Position numbers and translations under genes: made by a program. From contig NZ_SBIT01000018.1 in the NCBI RefSeq assembly GCF_004765785.1, forward strand, positions 1 to 64,000: a stretch of 64,000 bases of DNA, given 5' to 3'. This DNA is from Halorussus ruber (GTDB lineage Archaea; Halobacteriota; Halobacteria; Halobacteriales; Haladaptataceae). Positions 8,938 through 17,993 of the stretch are shown here, piece after piece (within the stretch, counting starts at the first letter, position 1; each line of letters opens with the position of its first letter). The notes under the pieces were generated by a model. It had not been told where the DNA came from, searched no databases, and was given only the letters and a program-made list of their open reading frames with translations.

Positions 8938-9117
8938 TTACGGACCCATAAACCCGCAGTCGGGGCACTCGTAGAGGTTGCTCTGCTTGCGACACTTGGC
9001 ACAGCGGTAAATCTGTTGCCCGCAGTCGGGGCACTTGAACGACGCGGCGTTCGTCCCCGAGATGTTGATCCCGCAGGAGACGCATCGTCGCGCCTGCTTC
9101 TGTTTCGACTGACTCAT
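8938..9117 (-). CDS. Zinc-finger mini-protein, HVO_2753-like
   Basis: A 59-residue protein with four CPxCG-like knuckles: Cys12/15, 29/32, 39/42 and 51/54. That is enough for two zinc sites. It matches the conserved haloarchaeal mini-protein encoded beside EF-1beta (HVO_2753 in Haloferax volcanii, reported to affect swarming and biofilm formation). The domain resembles the zinc ribbons of translation-linked proteins. I took the ATG at 9117 (MSQSKQ) over the one at 9123. It lies two bases before EF-1beta, and the pairing suggests a link to translation. Confidence 0.9.
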   Translation of the reverse strand: MSQSKQKQARRCVSCGINISGTNAASFKCPDCGQQIYRCAKCRKQSNLYECPDCGFMGP

Positions 9118-9341
9118 ACCCACTCCTACCCGGGCGCGACTTTAAATCGTTTCGATAGGGTCCGGTGTCGCTGGCGGCGAGACCGCCGAGTGCTGGCCCC
9201 AGCGACGCTCCCGCGCTCGCCGAGATTTCCGGATTCGACCGTTCTACTCGGCCTCTGGCTGGTTGCCGCCCGTTCGGCCCGCGGGCGAATCGAAAAACAC
9301 GAAACGTGATTCTTAAGGGGCGAACGAGCGACGTTTCGGGT

Positions 9342-10289
9342 ATGAGTGAAGAACAAGAGGCCGAAGCGGCCGACGAAGAGACAACGGAAGCAGAAGAGGA
9401 GGCCAATGACGGGTTCCAGAACGGCGACTTCGTCCGTCTGGACTACACCGCGCGCACCGTAGAGGACGGCGACATCGTGGACACGACCGACCCCGAAGTG
9501 GCCGAAGAGGAGGGTCTCGACGAGGAGGAGCGCGAGTTCGAGCCGCGCACCATCGTCCTCGGCGAGGGTCACATCTTCGAGAGCGTCGAAGAGGACCTCG
9601 TCGGCAAGGAGGTCGGTCACTCGGGTAACACGACCATCCCCGCCGAGGAGGCCTTCGGCGAGTACGACCCCGAAGAGGTCAAGACCGTCAGCGCCGACAA
9701 GATTCCGGAAGACGAGCGCTACCCCGGTGCGCACGTCAACGTCGACGGCGACCACGGCCACGTCGAGACCATCATCGGCGGCCGCGCTCGCGTCGACTTC
9801 AACCACCCGCTCGCTGGCGAGGACATCGAGTACGACTACGAAATCGTCGGCGAGGTCACCGACCGCGTCGAGCAGGCTCAGGGCCTCGTCTCGATGTACA
9901 TCGACGCCGACCTCGACATGTGGATCGAGACCGACGAGGTCGAAGAGGAGACCATCGTCGAACCCGACGAGGACGAAGAAGGGGAACCCGAGACCGAAAC
10001 CGAGACGGTCGAGAAGGAGACCCTCTACATCGAGAGTACGCCCCAGCTGGCGATGAACCAGCAGTGGATGTTCCAGAAGCAGCAGATCGCCCAGAACGTC
10101 ATGGACCAGCTCGGTCTGGACCGCGTCATCATCCAGGAGACCATCGAGGGCGGCGGCATGGGCCCGATGGGCGGCATGATGGGCGGCGGCATGGGCGGCG
10201 CTGACCTCGAAGAAGCCCTCGAAGACGCCGACGTCGACGAGGACGAAATCGTCGAGGAACTCGAAGACGCCGAAGCCGACGAAGAGTAA
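9342..10289 (+). CDS. Long FKBP-type peptidyl-prolyl isomerase
   Basis: A 315-residue archaeal long-type FKBP. An acidic N-terminal leader (1-25) precedes the catalytic domain: [20 protein letters not shown], an inserted acidic segment, [11 protein letters not shown], and the inserted IF/SlyD flap with [20 protein letters not shown]. The C-terminal domain (from ~225) contains [21 protein letters not shown] and ends with a Gly/Met-rich [17 protein letters not shown] and a very acidic tail. It should be a cytoplasmic proline isomerase and chaperone; the Met/Gly tail might bind metal, which is inference. The ATG at 9342 is the family start; the frame is open upstream. Confidence 0.92.
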   Translation: MSEEQEAEAADEETTEAEEEANDGFQNGDFVRLDYTARTVEDGDIVDTTDPEVAEEEGLDEEEREFEPRTIVLGEGHIFESVEEDLVGKEVGHSGNTTIPAEEAFGEYDPEEVKTVSADKIPEDERYPGAHVNVDGDHGHVETIIGGRARVDFNHPLAGEDIEYDYEIVGEVTDRVEQAQGLVSMYIDADLDMWIETDEVEEETIVEPDEDEEGEPETETETVEKETLYIESTPQLAMNQQWMFQKQQIAQNVMDQLGLDRVIIQETIEGGGMGPMGGMMGGGMGGADLEEALEDADVDEDEIVEELEDAEADEE

Positions 10290-10360
10290 GCCGACCCGTT
10301 CCTGCTTCTTTCGCGGTCGACAACGCTCAGTAGTTGAATCTCCGATTCGTCAGGTGATGC

Positions 10361-10400
10361 TCCGGCCTCTCAGGCGATATTCCGGCCTCTCAGGCGATGT
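10361..10400. repeat. 20-bp tandem duplication across a stop codon
   Basis: Two copies (10361-10380 and 10381-10400) of TCCGGCCTCTCAGGCGAT plus two bases differ at one position; a third, degenerate copy lies at 10342-10360. The stop codon of the RecA/KaiC-like gene (10390-10392, minus strand) sits in one copy. This looks like replication slippage that duplicated the 3' end of the gene. Confidence 0.8.
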
Positions 10401-11016
10401 CTCGACTCGTGTCGATGCGGACCGACTCGGCGAGTTCGAGTTTGATGGTCTCCGAGAGCGCCCGACCGCCGCGGAACTTCGGCACCGCGAGGCGGGTCTC
10501 GATGGTGTCGCCGGAGTACTCGGTGTGCAACTGGAACACCACGTCGGCGATGTGTTCGGTCACGTCGCGCGAGTCGGGCACCGACCGGCCGTCGAGACCG
10601 TGGAGGACCGCCACGCCCTCGGTGTTCTGGAGGTGGTTCTGGAGGTCGTTGAGGAAGTTGCGGTACCGACCCTCGTCTTGCTTCTCCAGCAGGTCGATGG
10701 GGTCGATGACGAGATTCGAGTCCTCGGGGAGTCGCCGAAACAGGCGCTGGGAGTGGTCCAGCGGGGCGTCGCCCGGCACTCGGCGCACGTCGGGCGACCC
10801 GGTGTTGCCCGGCGCGCGCTCCAAGGCTTTGGTCACGGCGGCCTCGTCGCGGTCGGTCGAGAGGTAGAGCGTCCGGCGCGCAGACGTGAACTCGTACAGC
10901 AGTAGCTCCGCCTGACTCGCCGGAGGTGCCGACAGCGAGACGATGCTCCCCTTCGGTAGTCCCCCGTCGAGTTTCCTGTCTAACACGTCGATGCCGGTCG
11001 AGAGACGCCGTGCCAC
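10390..11016 (-). CDS. RecA/KaiC-superfamily protein lacking the P-loop lysine
   Basis: A 208-residue protein with the fold order of archaeal RadA-paralog/KaiC ATPases: LSTGIDVLDRKLDGGLPKGSI at the N-terminus, a strand plus Walker B-like NLVIDPIDLL (~100-110), and VAVLHGLDG further on. The Walker A stretch is SAPPASQAELLLYEF, without the usual GxGKT, so ATP binding or hydrolysis is probably lost. Haloarchaeal relatives are annotated as RAD55-like or HTR-like proteins. It follows the MinD-like gene by 27 bases in the same direction and may regulate or partner that ATPase. Function unknown. Confidence 0.75.
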   Translation of the reverse strand: MARRLSTGIDVLDRKLDGGLPKGSIVSLSAPPASQAELLLYEFTSARRTLYLSTDRDEAAVTKALERAPGNTGSPDVRRVPGDAPLDHSQRLFRRLPEDSNLVIDPIDLLEKQDEGRYRNFLNDLQNHLQNTEGVAVLHGLDGRSVPDSRDVTEHIADVVFQLHTEYSGDTIETRLAVPKFRGGRALSETIKLELAESVRIDTSRDIA

Positions 11017-11043
11017 GTATTTGCACGCTTTGGCGACGTTGTT

Positions 11044-11760
11044 TCATAAGTATTTGGGCTGAAGCGCTGACACGAGTCGGTCGTGGGCGGCCCGGACCCG
11101 TTCGTCGGCCAGCGGTTCGTCGCCCGAGGGCGCGGCGGACGTCGGCGACTCGACTCCGGCGTCGGGAACGGTCCCGAGGAGCGGACACTCCAGAAGCCGA
11201 GAGACGCCCTCCGGCGGGTCCTCGGCGCGGGAGACTACCGCGCCAGCGACCGGCGTGCCGAGTTCGCGGGCCATCGCGGCGGTCTTCGAGGAGTCCCGCA
11301 GACAGGCGGGTTCGGCGGTCGTCACCACCACGACGGCGTCGGCCGCGCGGAGCGGCGCGACCGCGTCCGGTCCCGCTCCGGCGGGGCAGTCCAGCAGGAC
11401 CGCGTCGGCCCACTCCTCGGCGGGATTGAGGCTGGCTATCTCGGGGGTGGTCAATTTCTGTCGCCTGTCGGCGTTCGCCGGACCGCTCGCGGCGGGGAGG
11501 ATACTGACTTCTCCGGAGGAGGTACCACCTCGTTCGGCGACGAAGCGCGCGGGCCACCCCGCGGCCACAGCGTCGAGGCCGGGACTGCGCGCGACTCCGG
11601 CCATCGCGTGCAGGTCTGGCATCTCTCGGTCGGCGTCGGCCGCGAGGACGGTTCTGCGCTGGCGAGCGAGCGCACCCGCCAGTCCGAGCGTCGTGGTCGT
11701 CTTCCCGGCACCGCCCTTGCCTCCGGCGACTGCGAGCATGGCGCGGGGTTGTTCCGCCAT
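11044..11760 (-). CDS. MinD/ParA-family ATPase
   Basis: A 238-residue cytoplasmic ATPase with the deviant Walker A AVAGGKGGAGKTTTTLGLA (9-27), switch I-like AADADREMPDLH and Walker B ADAVLLDCPAGAGPDAV. It is shorter than canonical MinD and has no clear amphipathic membrane-targeting helix at its C-terminus. Haloarchaea carry several MinD paralogs, involved for example in positioning motility machinery; the cargo of this one is not evident. The start is the ATG at 11760 just before the P-loop strand; the open frame upstream is unrelated sequence. Probably forms an operon with the RecA/KaiC-like gene downstream. Confidence 0.88.
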   Translation of the reverse strand: MAEQPRAMLAVAGGKGGAGKTTTTLGLAGALARQRRTVLAADADREMPDLHAMAGVARSPGLDAVAAGWPARFVAERGGTSSGEVSILPAASGPANADRRQKLTTPEIASLNPAEEWADAVLLDCPAGAGPDAVAPLRAADAVVVVTTAEPACLRDSSKTAAMARELGTPVAGAVVSRAEDPPEGVSRLLECPLLGTVPDAGVESPTSAAPSGDEPLADERVRAAHDRLVSALQPKYL

Positions 11761-11888
11761 CGGACTTGAACGTTCGGACGCTACGAGTCTGCAATCGTTT
11801 TGTTTGTTTCTGGACTTGAGATTCCGGAACCAAAATGGTATGACGTCTCGACGTAACCGTGAGCATGAGCTGTAGAACCAGTGTGGTG

Positions 11889-12130
11889 TTGTCTTCTTGA
11901 AGCCCCCGCCCGCTCGCGGTCGTCGTCCGAGAGCGAAGCTCTCGTGATCACGAAAATCTCCGATTTTCGAACGACTCCGTGACATATCCTCGGTCTCTCC
12001 GCACCGGAAGACGAACCGCGTCTTCCGAGCCATCACCTCACTCCGTTCGGTGAGACACCGCCCGACCTCGGATAGGGGTCACGGAGCGACCAAGGTAAAC
12101 GCGACCGGGCGGCCCCTTCATCCCACCCTA
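11889..12130 (-). repeat. Intergenic hairpin element, copy B (with extra stem-loop module)
   Basis: In minus orientation the head is at the right (CGGCCCCTTCATCCCACCC, ending 12129) and the tail at the left (GTCTTCTTGAAGCCCCCGCC, from 11891). At ~240 bp it is longer than other copies, because its centre carries a module CGGAAGAC-gaaccgc-GTCTTCCG (12005-12027) followed by a second small stem (TCACCTCACTC...GGTGAGA). The same module is found in copy C and alone at 47587-47634. Two 26-27 bp GAGCG units lie right of the head (12131-12180). Confidence 0.72.
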
Positions 12131-12328
12131 CTGGTTACTCAGTTGAGCGTTCGCTGGCGATTAGTCCGCCGAGCGCACCTCAGACCCACAAAACAAATCT
12201 CTAAGCAATGAAAAACCAATATTTAGAAATGGTTTTTAATTCCTGAAGAAATCTCTTCATTTCCAACCCTGACGCCCGGCCTGTCCGCTCGCTCTCGAAC
12301 GGGTTCGATTCGCGCTCGACGGACCGGT
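12131..12328. other. AT-rich intergenic island beside copy B
   Basis: Contains two repeat units with GAGCG cores (to ~12180), then an AT-rich segment with a simple hairpin AAAAACCA-11 bases-TGGTTTTT at 12210-12237. No gene seen. Possibly a transcription stop or promoter region for unknown RNA; the nearest genes point away from each other's 5' ends. Confidence 0.4.
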
Positions 12329-12499
12329 TTACTCCCGAATCGGCAGGTACGTTCCGTTGATGTCCCAGTCGTGGATGCAGTTGGGGCTACCGGCGCTCGC
12401 GTCGTCGCGGATTCGCCAGCTCTGGCGGTCGGGGTCCCACACGTCCCGCCGCCCGCACTCCGTGCATTCGCGCTCCGTCGGCGGGTCGAGTCTCGTCAT
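12329..12499 (-). CDS. HEWD-family zinc mini-protein
   Basis: A 56-residue haloarchaeal mini-protein. ECTECGRRDVWD supplies one CxxC; a further Cys and His occur in NCIHDWDINGTYLPI, the signature that names the HEWD family (here HDWD). It probably binds one zinc ion. The ATG at 12499 (MTRLDPPTERECTEC) is chosen over the upstream frame extension. It lies 43 bases upstream of, and does not overlap, the convergent neighbourhood of the peptide-binding lipoprotein. Function unknown. Confidence 0.8.
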   Translation of the reverse strand: MTRLDPPTERECTECGRRDVWDPDRQSWRIRDDASAGSPNCIHDWDINGTYLPIRE

Positions 12500-12583
12500 C
12501 GGGTGGTAGGAGGACGCACGGGTACTTAAACCAGTCTCCTGCATCAGGGTTTGCCGGAAGAACGAGGAGTCAGTTTCGCCCGA

Positions 12584-14371
12584 CTACTCGCGCTTGCCGA
12601 CGCGGACGTGGTTGTACTTGTGCTTGGAGAATCCGGCGGCCCCGGTCTTTGGCACGTCCACCCAGTCGTAGTAGAACCCCTCGCCGACGGGGTGGTACAC
12701 CGGGAGCGCGACGACGTCCTCCCAGTTCGCGGCCTCCATCTGCTGGTAGGCTTCTGCCCGCGCCTTCCGGTCGGCGTCGCTTCCCGAGGGGTGATTACGC
12801 ACCGTCTGCCACGCGCTCTCGGCGCGGTCGGCCGCCGACGTGCCGCCCCAGAAGAAGAAGTAGTCGTCCGACGACGGCGGATTGAGGATTTTGAGGAAGC
12901 TGTCCGGCGACGGGTAGTCCATCACCCACCCGTAGGTAAAGGCGTCCAAATCGCCGTTTCGGCCGCGCTCGCCGATAGTCGAGAACGGGACGCGCTCGAC
13001 GGACACGTCCACTCCCACGCGAGCCAGTTTGTCGCGCAGGAGCTTTCCGGTCTCGAACCACGCCGTCGCGTCGTAGACCGAGAGCGTCATCTCCGCGGGG
13101 TTGTCGGGGCCGTAGCCCGCCTTCGAGAGTACCTCTCGGGCCTCCTCGAAGCGCGACTCGGTGAGACCGTAGGGGTACTGCTCGGCGTGGTCCTGATACG
13201 CCGGGTTCCCGCCGGGGTAGAGGTTCGGCGGCGTGAGGTGCGTGGCGGGCTTGCCTCGCCCCTCGTGAATGTCCTGCACGTGGGTCTGCTGGTTCAGGAC
13301 GTGGGCGACTGCTTGGCGGACCGGCTTCTCGACGTTCTCGGCGTTGAACCCGAGGTAGTAGGTCCACGTCAGCGGAATCTGGCGGTACTGGACCGTCTCG
13401 CCGTTCTCCGGAAGGGGGCCGTAGGTGCCGACTTTCCGGCCCTTCCGGTCGGTCTCCTCGATGGTGACGAGACTCGGGTCGAACTTCCCGCTCGGAATCC
13501 AGAAGGCGTCGGCGTTCCGGTTGATGGCGTAGGTGTAGGCCGCCGAGGCGTTGCTCGTGACCTCCCAGCGAATCCCCTCGACGAAGGGACCCTCGCCCCG
13601 GTAGTCGTCGCGCGCCGAGACCGAGTACTCCACGTCCTTCTCCCACGTGTCGAGGGTGAACGGTCCCGCGCCGATTGGGTTCTCGGTGGCGAACTCCTCG
13701 TGGCTCATCTCGCCGTCGTAGCCCTCGACGTCGCCCAGCAACCCTTCCGGGACGATTGCGAACGACGGGTAGGCCAGCACGCCGAGCGCGGCGTGGAAAG
13801 GTTCAGACAAGCGAATCTCGACGGTTCGGTCGTCCTTCGCCTCGACGCCGAGCGTGCCGGGCTTGTATTGCTCTTCGGTCCCGTCGTCGGTTTCGACGGT
13901 TTCGGTCTCGTGTTCGACGCCGAGAACGTCCAGCAAGTCGCTGGCCGACGTGGAGTGGTCGGAGGCCGCGATTCGCTCGAAGGAGTAGACCACGTCGTCG
14001 GCCGTGACCTCGCGCCCGTCGGAGAACGTCGCCTCGGGGTCGAGGTCGAAGGTGTGGACTCGCCCGCCCTCCGAAACCCGGTGGTCGTCGGCCAACAGCA
14101 GTTCGGGGTCGATGTTCCCCTTCGGGTAGTGGACCAGTCCGTCGAACAGCTGCGAGATGACGGTCGTGGACTCCGAGTCGGTGGCGGCCGCGGGGTCGAG
14201 CGTCCGGATGGCCCCGCCGACCATCCGATAGGTTCGCTCGCGGCCCGAGTCGTCTGCCGTCGGTGCGCTTCCGGAACAGCCCGCGAGGCCGACGCCGACT
14301 GCGACGCTCCCGGCGGTGCCGAGGAAGGCGCGACGCGACGCGGAAGGCTGCGTAGAGTTGTTGTGTGTCAT
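12584..14371 (-). CDS. ABC-type dipeptide/oligopeptide substrate-binding lipoprotein
   Basis: A 595-residue SBP_bac_5 protein. It has a Tat signal (SRRAFLGTA, Arg13-Arg14) and a lipobox LAGC with Cys32, so it is exported folded and lipid-anchored outside the cell. The mature part follows the DppA/OppA pattern: RTLDPAAATDSESTTVISQLFDGLVHY, the ENPIGAGPFTLDTWEKD segment, and C-terminal WVMDYPSPDSFLKIL. Ligands are probably peptides, although family members also bind nickel, sugars or other compounds. No permease or ATPase gene is adjacent, so it is a solo binding protein here. The ATG at 14371 gives a well-placed signal. Confidence 0.9.
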   Translation of the reverse strand: MTHNNSTQPSASRRAFLGTAGSVAVGVGLAGCSGSAPTADDSGRERTYRMVGGAIRTLDPAAATDSESTTVISQLFDGLVHYPKGNIDPELLLADDHRVSEGGRVHTFDLDPEATFSDGREVTADDVVYSFERIAASDHSTSASDLLDVLGVEHETETVETDDGTEEQYKPGTLGVEAKDDRTVEIRLSEPFHAALGVLAYPSFAIVPEGLLGDVEGYDGEMSHEEFATENPIGAGPFTLDTWEKDVEYSVSARDDYRGEGPFVEGIRWEVTSNASAAYTYAINRNADAFWIPSGKFDPSLVTIEETDRKGRKVGTYGPLPENGETVQYRQIPLTWTYYLGFNAENVEKPVRQAVAHVLNQQTHVQDIHEGRGKPATHLTPPNLYPGGNPAYQDHAEQYPYGLTESRFEEAREVLSKAGYGPDNPAEMTLSVYDATAWFETGKLLRDKLARVGVDVSVERVPFSTIGERGRNGDLDAFTYGWVMDYPSPDSFLKILNPPSSDDYFFFWGGTSAADRAESAWQTVRNHPSGSDADRKARAEAYQQMEAANWEDVVALPVYHPVGEGFYYDWVDVPKTGAAGFSKHKYNHVRVGKRE

Positions 14372-14592
14372 GATGAGACTCCCCGTCTCGAACGACGGAC
14401 AGGTAAGCCGCTTTCACGTTCAGAAGAAATTCCCACCTACTTCGTCTTTGTGTGAACATTAGTGGCACGGCAAATCTACACAAAGCCGTTCGCCCAACGA
14501 CAGCAGCGACAGAAACCAACGCGAGGCCCTCCCACCTTCGGCGCTGACCACCCGAACGTATTTGGGGGTTACTGCCGACGGTACTGTCGGTT

Positions 14593-15525
14593 ATGGGGGG
14601 AGACAGCGACTCGGCCTCGGCCGAGGAGGTTCTCATCGACAGCGAAAACGAACAGACGCGAGCAACTTCGCGGCGAGGAGTCTTGCGCGCTCTCGGCGGA
14701 GCGTCGGCGCTGGCGGCCACGCCAACGCTCGCCAGAGCAGGAGCAGGCAGCGACGCGGCGCAGGCCGACAGGACGACCATCGTCCTCGGCGCGCGGCGGG
14801 ACTACTGGCTCGGACTCCAGCCGCGGGCAATCGAGGGCCAGCGCAATCCCGCGCTCCAGTTGCGGCAGGGCGACCGCTACCGAATCGTCTGGGTGAACCT
14901 CGACGGCGAGCGACACCGGTTCAGGCTCCTCGACGCGGACGGAAACGCCGTGAGCCAGACCCGGGCCGCCGACCGGCAGGGTGCGACCCGAGCGACGCGA
15001 TTCAGGGCGGGGCGGGCGCTGGCCGGGTACGACTGCCAGTTCCATCCCGAGGAGATGCGCGGCGCGGTCGAACTCGGCGAGGGGTTCCCGACCACCGCGG
15101 CTCAGACGACCGAAGAAACCACGACCGAGGAGACGACTGCGACTGACGAGACGACGACGGGGGCAGGCGAGACGACGACGGAGACGGGCGGGGGGTCGGG
15201 CGACGTGGCCGTCGTCGATGTCGGCCCCTCGGGCCAGTACTTCCGGTTCGTGCCAGAGCGAGCCGAAATCCCGGTCGGCGGGACGGTCCGGTGGGAGTTC
15301 CAGAGCGCCGGCCATAACGTCTCGTGTCGGCCGGAGGCCGCCCGACAGGTCAGCCTTCCGGAGGGGGCCGAGCCGTTCTCGTCGTACCCCGAGGGCGAGT
15401 CCTTCCGCGTCGTGGCCGAGGGTGAGTCCTACGAACACACCTTCGAGACGCCCGGCGAGTACACCTACGTCTGCGTGCCGCACGTCGGCGAGGGAATGAT
15501 AGGTACAGTCGTCGTAACGGAATAG
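14593..15525 (+). CDS. Tat-exported protein with two cupredoxin domains
   Basis: A 310-residue secreted copper protein. The Tat motif is SRRGVLRAL (26-34). Domain 1 (~60-162) has type-1 copper ligands His108, Cys148, His151 and Met155. A Thr/Glu-rich linker (TTEETTTEE type, ~168-200) leads to domain 2 (~205-310), with His241, Cys294, His297 and Met302. It probably shuttles electrons outside the membrane. The sulfite-oxidase-like gene starts 90 bases downstream in the same direction, so this protein is a plausible electron acceptor for it (inference). No C-terminal anchor is visible. Confidence 0.88.
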   Translation: MGGDSDSASAEEVLIDSENEQTRATSRRGVLRALGGASALAATPTLARAGAGSDAAQADRTTIVLGARRDYWLGLQPRAIEGQRNPALQLRQGDRYRIVWVNLDGERHRFRLLDADGNAVSQTRAADRQGATRATRFRAGRALAGYDCQFHPEEMRGAVELGEGFPTTAAQTTEETTTEETTATDETTTGAGETTTETGGGSGDVAVVDVGPSGQYFRFVPERAEIPVGGTVRWEFQSAGHNVSCRPEAARQVSLPEGAEPFSSYPEGESFRVVAEGESYEHTFETPGEYTYVCVPHVGEGMIGTVVVTE

Positions 15526-15614
15526 TTCCCGCCGAACACAAATTCGATTTATCAGGTCCGACCTGTTAGCTCAGACGGAACGTTAAGCCGCGGTGGGCCG
15601 AACCGGTTGTTCGT

Positions 15615-17117
15615 ATGTCAGGGGGAGACAGGGGAACCGAGACGGGGAACGAGCGAAACGAGACCGAACACAGACACTCCTCGCGCGACCGGTATCTGAA
15701 CCGGCGGCGATTCCTGATGGCGTCCGGGGCGCTGGCAGGCGTCGGCGTCCTCTCGGGGAACGTCGGCGGCCAGCAGACCACGACGGAGGATGGGGAGCAA
15801 GGCGGCGGTCAGGGAGGCGGACAGGAACCGCCGCTGGCCGAACAGTATCCCGGCCTGCGAATCATCTCGGCGGAACCGGAGAACGCCGAGGCCGAGTCGC
15901 ACAACACCTACGAGAGTTTCATCACGCCGCGCGAGGAGCACTACATCCGGAACCACTACCCGACGCCGGACATCAACGAGGACGAGTGGACAGTCTCGCT
16001 GACCGGGATGGTGGACGAGGAGGTCGAACTTTCGATGGAGGAAATCAAGCGCGAGTACTCGACCGAGACCGTCACCCACACGATGCAGTGTTCGGGCAAC
16101 GGCCGAGCCTACTTCGAACCGCAGGTCGGCGGGAACCCGTGGACGTTCGGCGCGGTCGGGAACACGGTCTGGACCGGCACGCCCATCAGCGAGATTCTGG
16201 AGGAGTACGGCGCGAACACCGACCGGAACATGTGGCTCTCCGTGATGGGCGGCGAGGCCCCGGAAGGCGAGGACATCTTCACGCGGTCGATTCCGATGCG
16301 GAAGGTGATGAGCGACTGCCTGCTGGCCTACGAGATGAACGGCGCGCCGATGAACGACGACCACGGCTTCCCGGTCCGACTCCTCGTGCCCGGCTGGTAC
16401 GGCAACAACAACGTCAAGTGGGTCGATAGGATGCACGTGATGGACCGGATGGTCTACGGCGAGGAGTGGGAGGAGGGCGACCAACAGCTCTACACCCACT
16501 GGCAGCAGTACTCCTACCGCATCATCCCGGCGGGTGAGGACGCCAACACTCGACCGCGAATCGGCGTGTTCGACACCCAGCGCCAGATGGACGCCCAGGG
16601 CATCGAGCAAGCGTTCATCTACGACCAGATCGTCAAGTCGCTCATCGGTTACCCCGGCGAGGGCGCGACCGTCTCGCCCGGACCGGACGGACAAATCGAG
16701 GTCATCGGCGTGGCGTGGGCGGGCGACGACCGGGTGACGCAGGTCGAGGTCTCGACAGACGGCGGCGAGACGTGGAACGACGCCGAGTTCTTCGGCCCGC
16801 GGCAAGGACCGTACGCGTGGCGGCAGTTCCGGTACATGTGGGACGCCAGCGAGGGCGACCACACACTCCACTCGCGGGCGACCGACGGTAAGGGCCGGAC
16901 GCAGCCAGCGACCGTCTCGAATCCCGACGAGGGCCTGCGCGGGATTCAGGACGACAAGTTCCCGTGGAACACGGGCGGCTACTGCAACACCGCCTACGTA
17001 CCCCACGGCGTGAGCGTGACGGTCCAAGCCGATGGCGGTGACGGCGGCGGCCAGACGACCACGGAGGGCGGTGGCGAGACGACCACCGAAGGGATGGAAA
17101 CGACGACCTCGTCGTAA
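15615..17117 (+). CDS. Sulfite-oxidase-family molybdopterin enzyme, Tat-exported
   Basis: 500 residues. The twin-arginine motif NRRRFLMASG (~29-38) is followed by a low-complexity TTTEDGEQGGGQGGGQ segment. The molybdopterin domain (~75-330) carries the Mo-coordinating Cys159 in HTMQCSGNGR and the conserved GFPVRLLVPGWYG. A C-terminal immunoglobulin-like dimerisation domain (~350-480) contains VTQVEVSTDGGETWNDAE. The enzyme probably oxidises sulfite or a related compound outside the cell. The tail is Thr-rich (QTTTEGGGETTTEG) with no PGF-CTERM or membrane helix. Neighbours make sense: a cupredoxin upstream and a molybdate-type binding protein downstream at 18.3 kb. Confidence 0.9.
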   Translation: MSGGDRGTETGNERNETEHRHSSRDRYLNRRRFLMASGALAGVGVLSGNVGGQQTTTEDGEQGGGQGGGQEPPLAEQYPGLRIISAEPENAEAESHNTYESFITPREEHYIRNHYPTPDINEDEWTVSLTGMVDEEVELSMEEIKREYSTETVTHTMQCSGNGRAYFEPQVGGNPWTFGAVGNTVWTGTPISEILEEYGANTDRNMWLSVMGGEAPEGEDIFTRSIPMRKVMSDCLLAYEMNGAPMNDDHGFPVRLLVPGWYGNNNVKWVDRMHVMDRMVYGEEWEEGDQQLYTHWQQYSYRIIPAGEDANTRPRIGVFDTQRQMDAQGIEQAFIYDQIVKSLIGYPGEGATVSPGPDGQIEVIGVAWAGDDRVTQVEVSTDGGETWNDAEFFGPRQGPYAWRQFRYMWDASEGDHTLHSRATDGKGRTQPATVSNPDEGLRGIQDDKFPWNTGGYCNTAYVPHGVSVTVQADGGDGGGQTTTEGGGETTTEGMETTTSS

Positions 17118-17242
17118 CTCTCTCTCCTCTCGACTTCGATTAGCGAAGCACCAACAACCACACGCTTCACTCGGCGAATCAACCGCCATCCTGGCGTCTG
17201 CGCGAGCGGAGTGAGCGCAGACTCGTCGGAGCTTGTCTCCGA

Positions 17243-17430
17243 CGGTGGACTGAAAGGGCGAGCGGGCCTCGCGTTCATTTAGTCGTCTCAGCGCGGCCCT
17301 ATTTCGCCCGCGCAGTTCTGCGCGGGCGAAATATCCCGCTGAGCGACCGCCGGAAGACAAACCGCGTCTTCCGAGATCACGTTCGCTTCGCTCACGTGAC
17401 CGCGAGGGCCGCGAGGGCTTTCGAAACTAC
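17243..17430 (+). repeat. Intergenic hairpin element, copy C
   Basis: Head CGGTGGACTGAAAGGGCGAG and tail CGCGAGGGCTTTCGAAAC. The central stem TATTTCGCCCGCGCA / TGCGCGGGCGAAATA is perfect, with a two-base loop; around it TCAGCGCGG pairs with CCCGCTGA, one base unpaired. A second module CGGAAGAC-aaaccgc-GTCTTCCG (17351-17373) lies between centre and tail. The element fills most of the 396-bp gap between the molybdoenzyme and the convergent FKBP gene. Confidence 0.75.
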
Positions 17431-17513
17431 ATTTCTACGATTCTCTCGACTTGAACTCGAAGTAACACGTGTCTTCCCGAACGTGACCACACAAACGCCC
17501 ACCCGAAAAATCC

Positions 17514-17993
17514 TTACCCGTCGTCGTGGCGATTCAGCAGTTTCACGTCGAACTCCACGGCAAGCCCCGCGAGTTCGTGGTTGAAGTCCACCGTGACCGT
17601 TTCGTCGTTCACCTCGGTAATCCACCCCGTCTCGCCGGTCTCCGAGCGGACGAGTTCGCCGGGTTCGGCGGTCACGTCGCTTCTGGCTTCGAGGTCCTCG
17701 CGCGGGTACTCGACCACCTTCGACTCGTCGCGCTCGCCGAACGCTCGCTCGGGTTCGACCCGGACGGTTCGCTCCTCGCCGACCTCCATCTCTCGGACCG
17801 CGTCGTCTAAGCCCGGTACGACCTTCTGCTCGCCGACGCGGAACTCCAGCGGTTTGTAGTCCCGGTGTCCGTGATAGACGTCCTCGGACATCGCCACGTC
17901 CACGTCCGTCGTGTCGAAGACCTCGCCCTCGTCCTCGCCCTCCGCGATTCGCCCCGTGAAATGCACGACCGCAACTTCCCCCTGAGAGGCCAT
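17514..17993 (-). CDS. SlyD-type FKBP peptidyl-prolyl isomerase
   Basis: A 159-residue short archaeal FKBP: AVVHFTGRIAEGEDEGEVFDTTD at the N-terminus, VVPGLDDAVREMEVGEERTV, the flap insertion (PERAFGERDESKV...), and VDFNHELAGLAVEFDVKLL at the end. Predicted cytoplasmic proline isomerase/chaperone. It differs from the longer FKBP at 9.3 kb by lacking the C-terminal extension. The ATG at 17993 (MASQGEVAVVHF) is the family start; the frame runs open to 18146 without similarity. Confidence 0.9.
   Translation of the reverse strand: MASQGEVAVVHFTGRIAEGEDEGEVFDTTDVDVAMSEDVYHGHRDYKPLEFRVGEQKVVPGLDDAVREMEVGEERTVRVEPERAFGERDESKVVEYPREDLEARSDVTAEPGELVRSETGETGWITEVNDETVTVDFNHELAGLAVEFDVKLLNRHDDG

Noticed and set aside
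12290-12330. tRNA T-loop-like GGGTTCGATTCGC
   Set aside because: No acceptor, D or anticodon stem can be built around it. No tRNA was found anywhere in the window.
12551-14455. 634-codon open frame on the plus strand
   Set aside because: It is antisense to the peptide-binding lipoprotein. High-G+C haloarchaeal genes often leave such long antisense frames open; its translation is Val/Arg/Glu-rich without domains. The same holds for 15618-17360 and 41684-43054 (minus).
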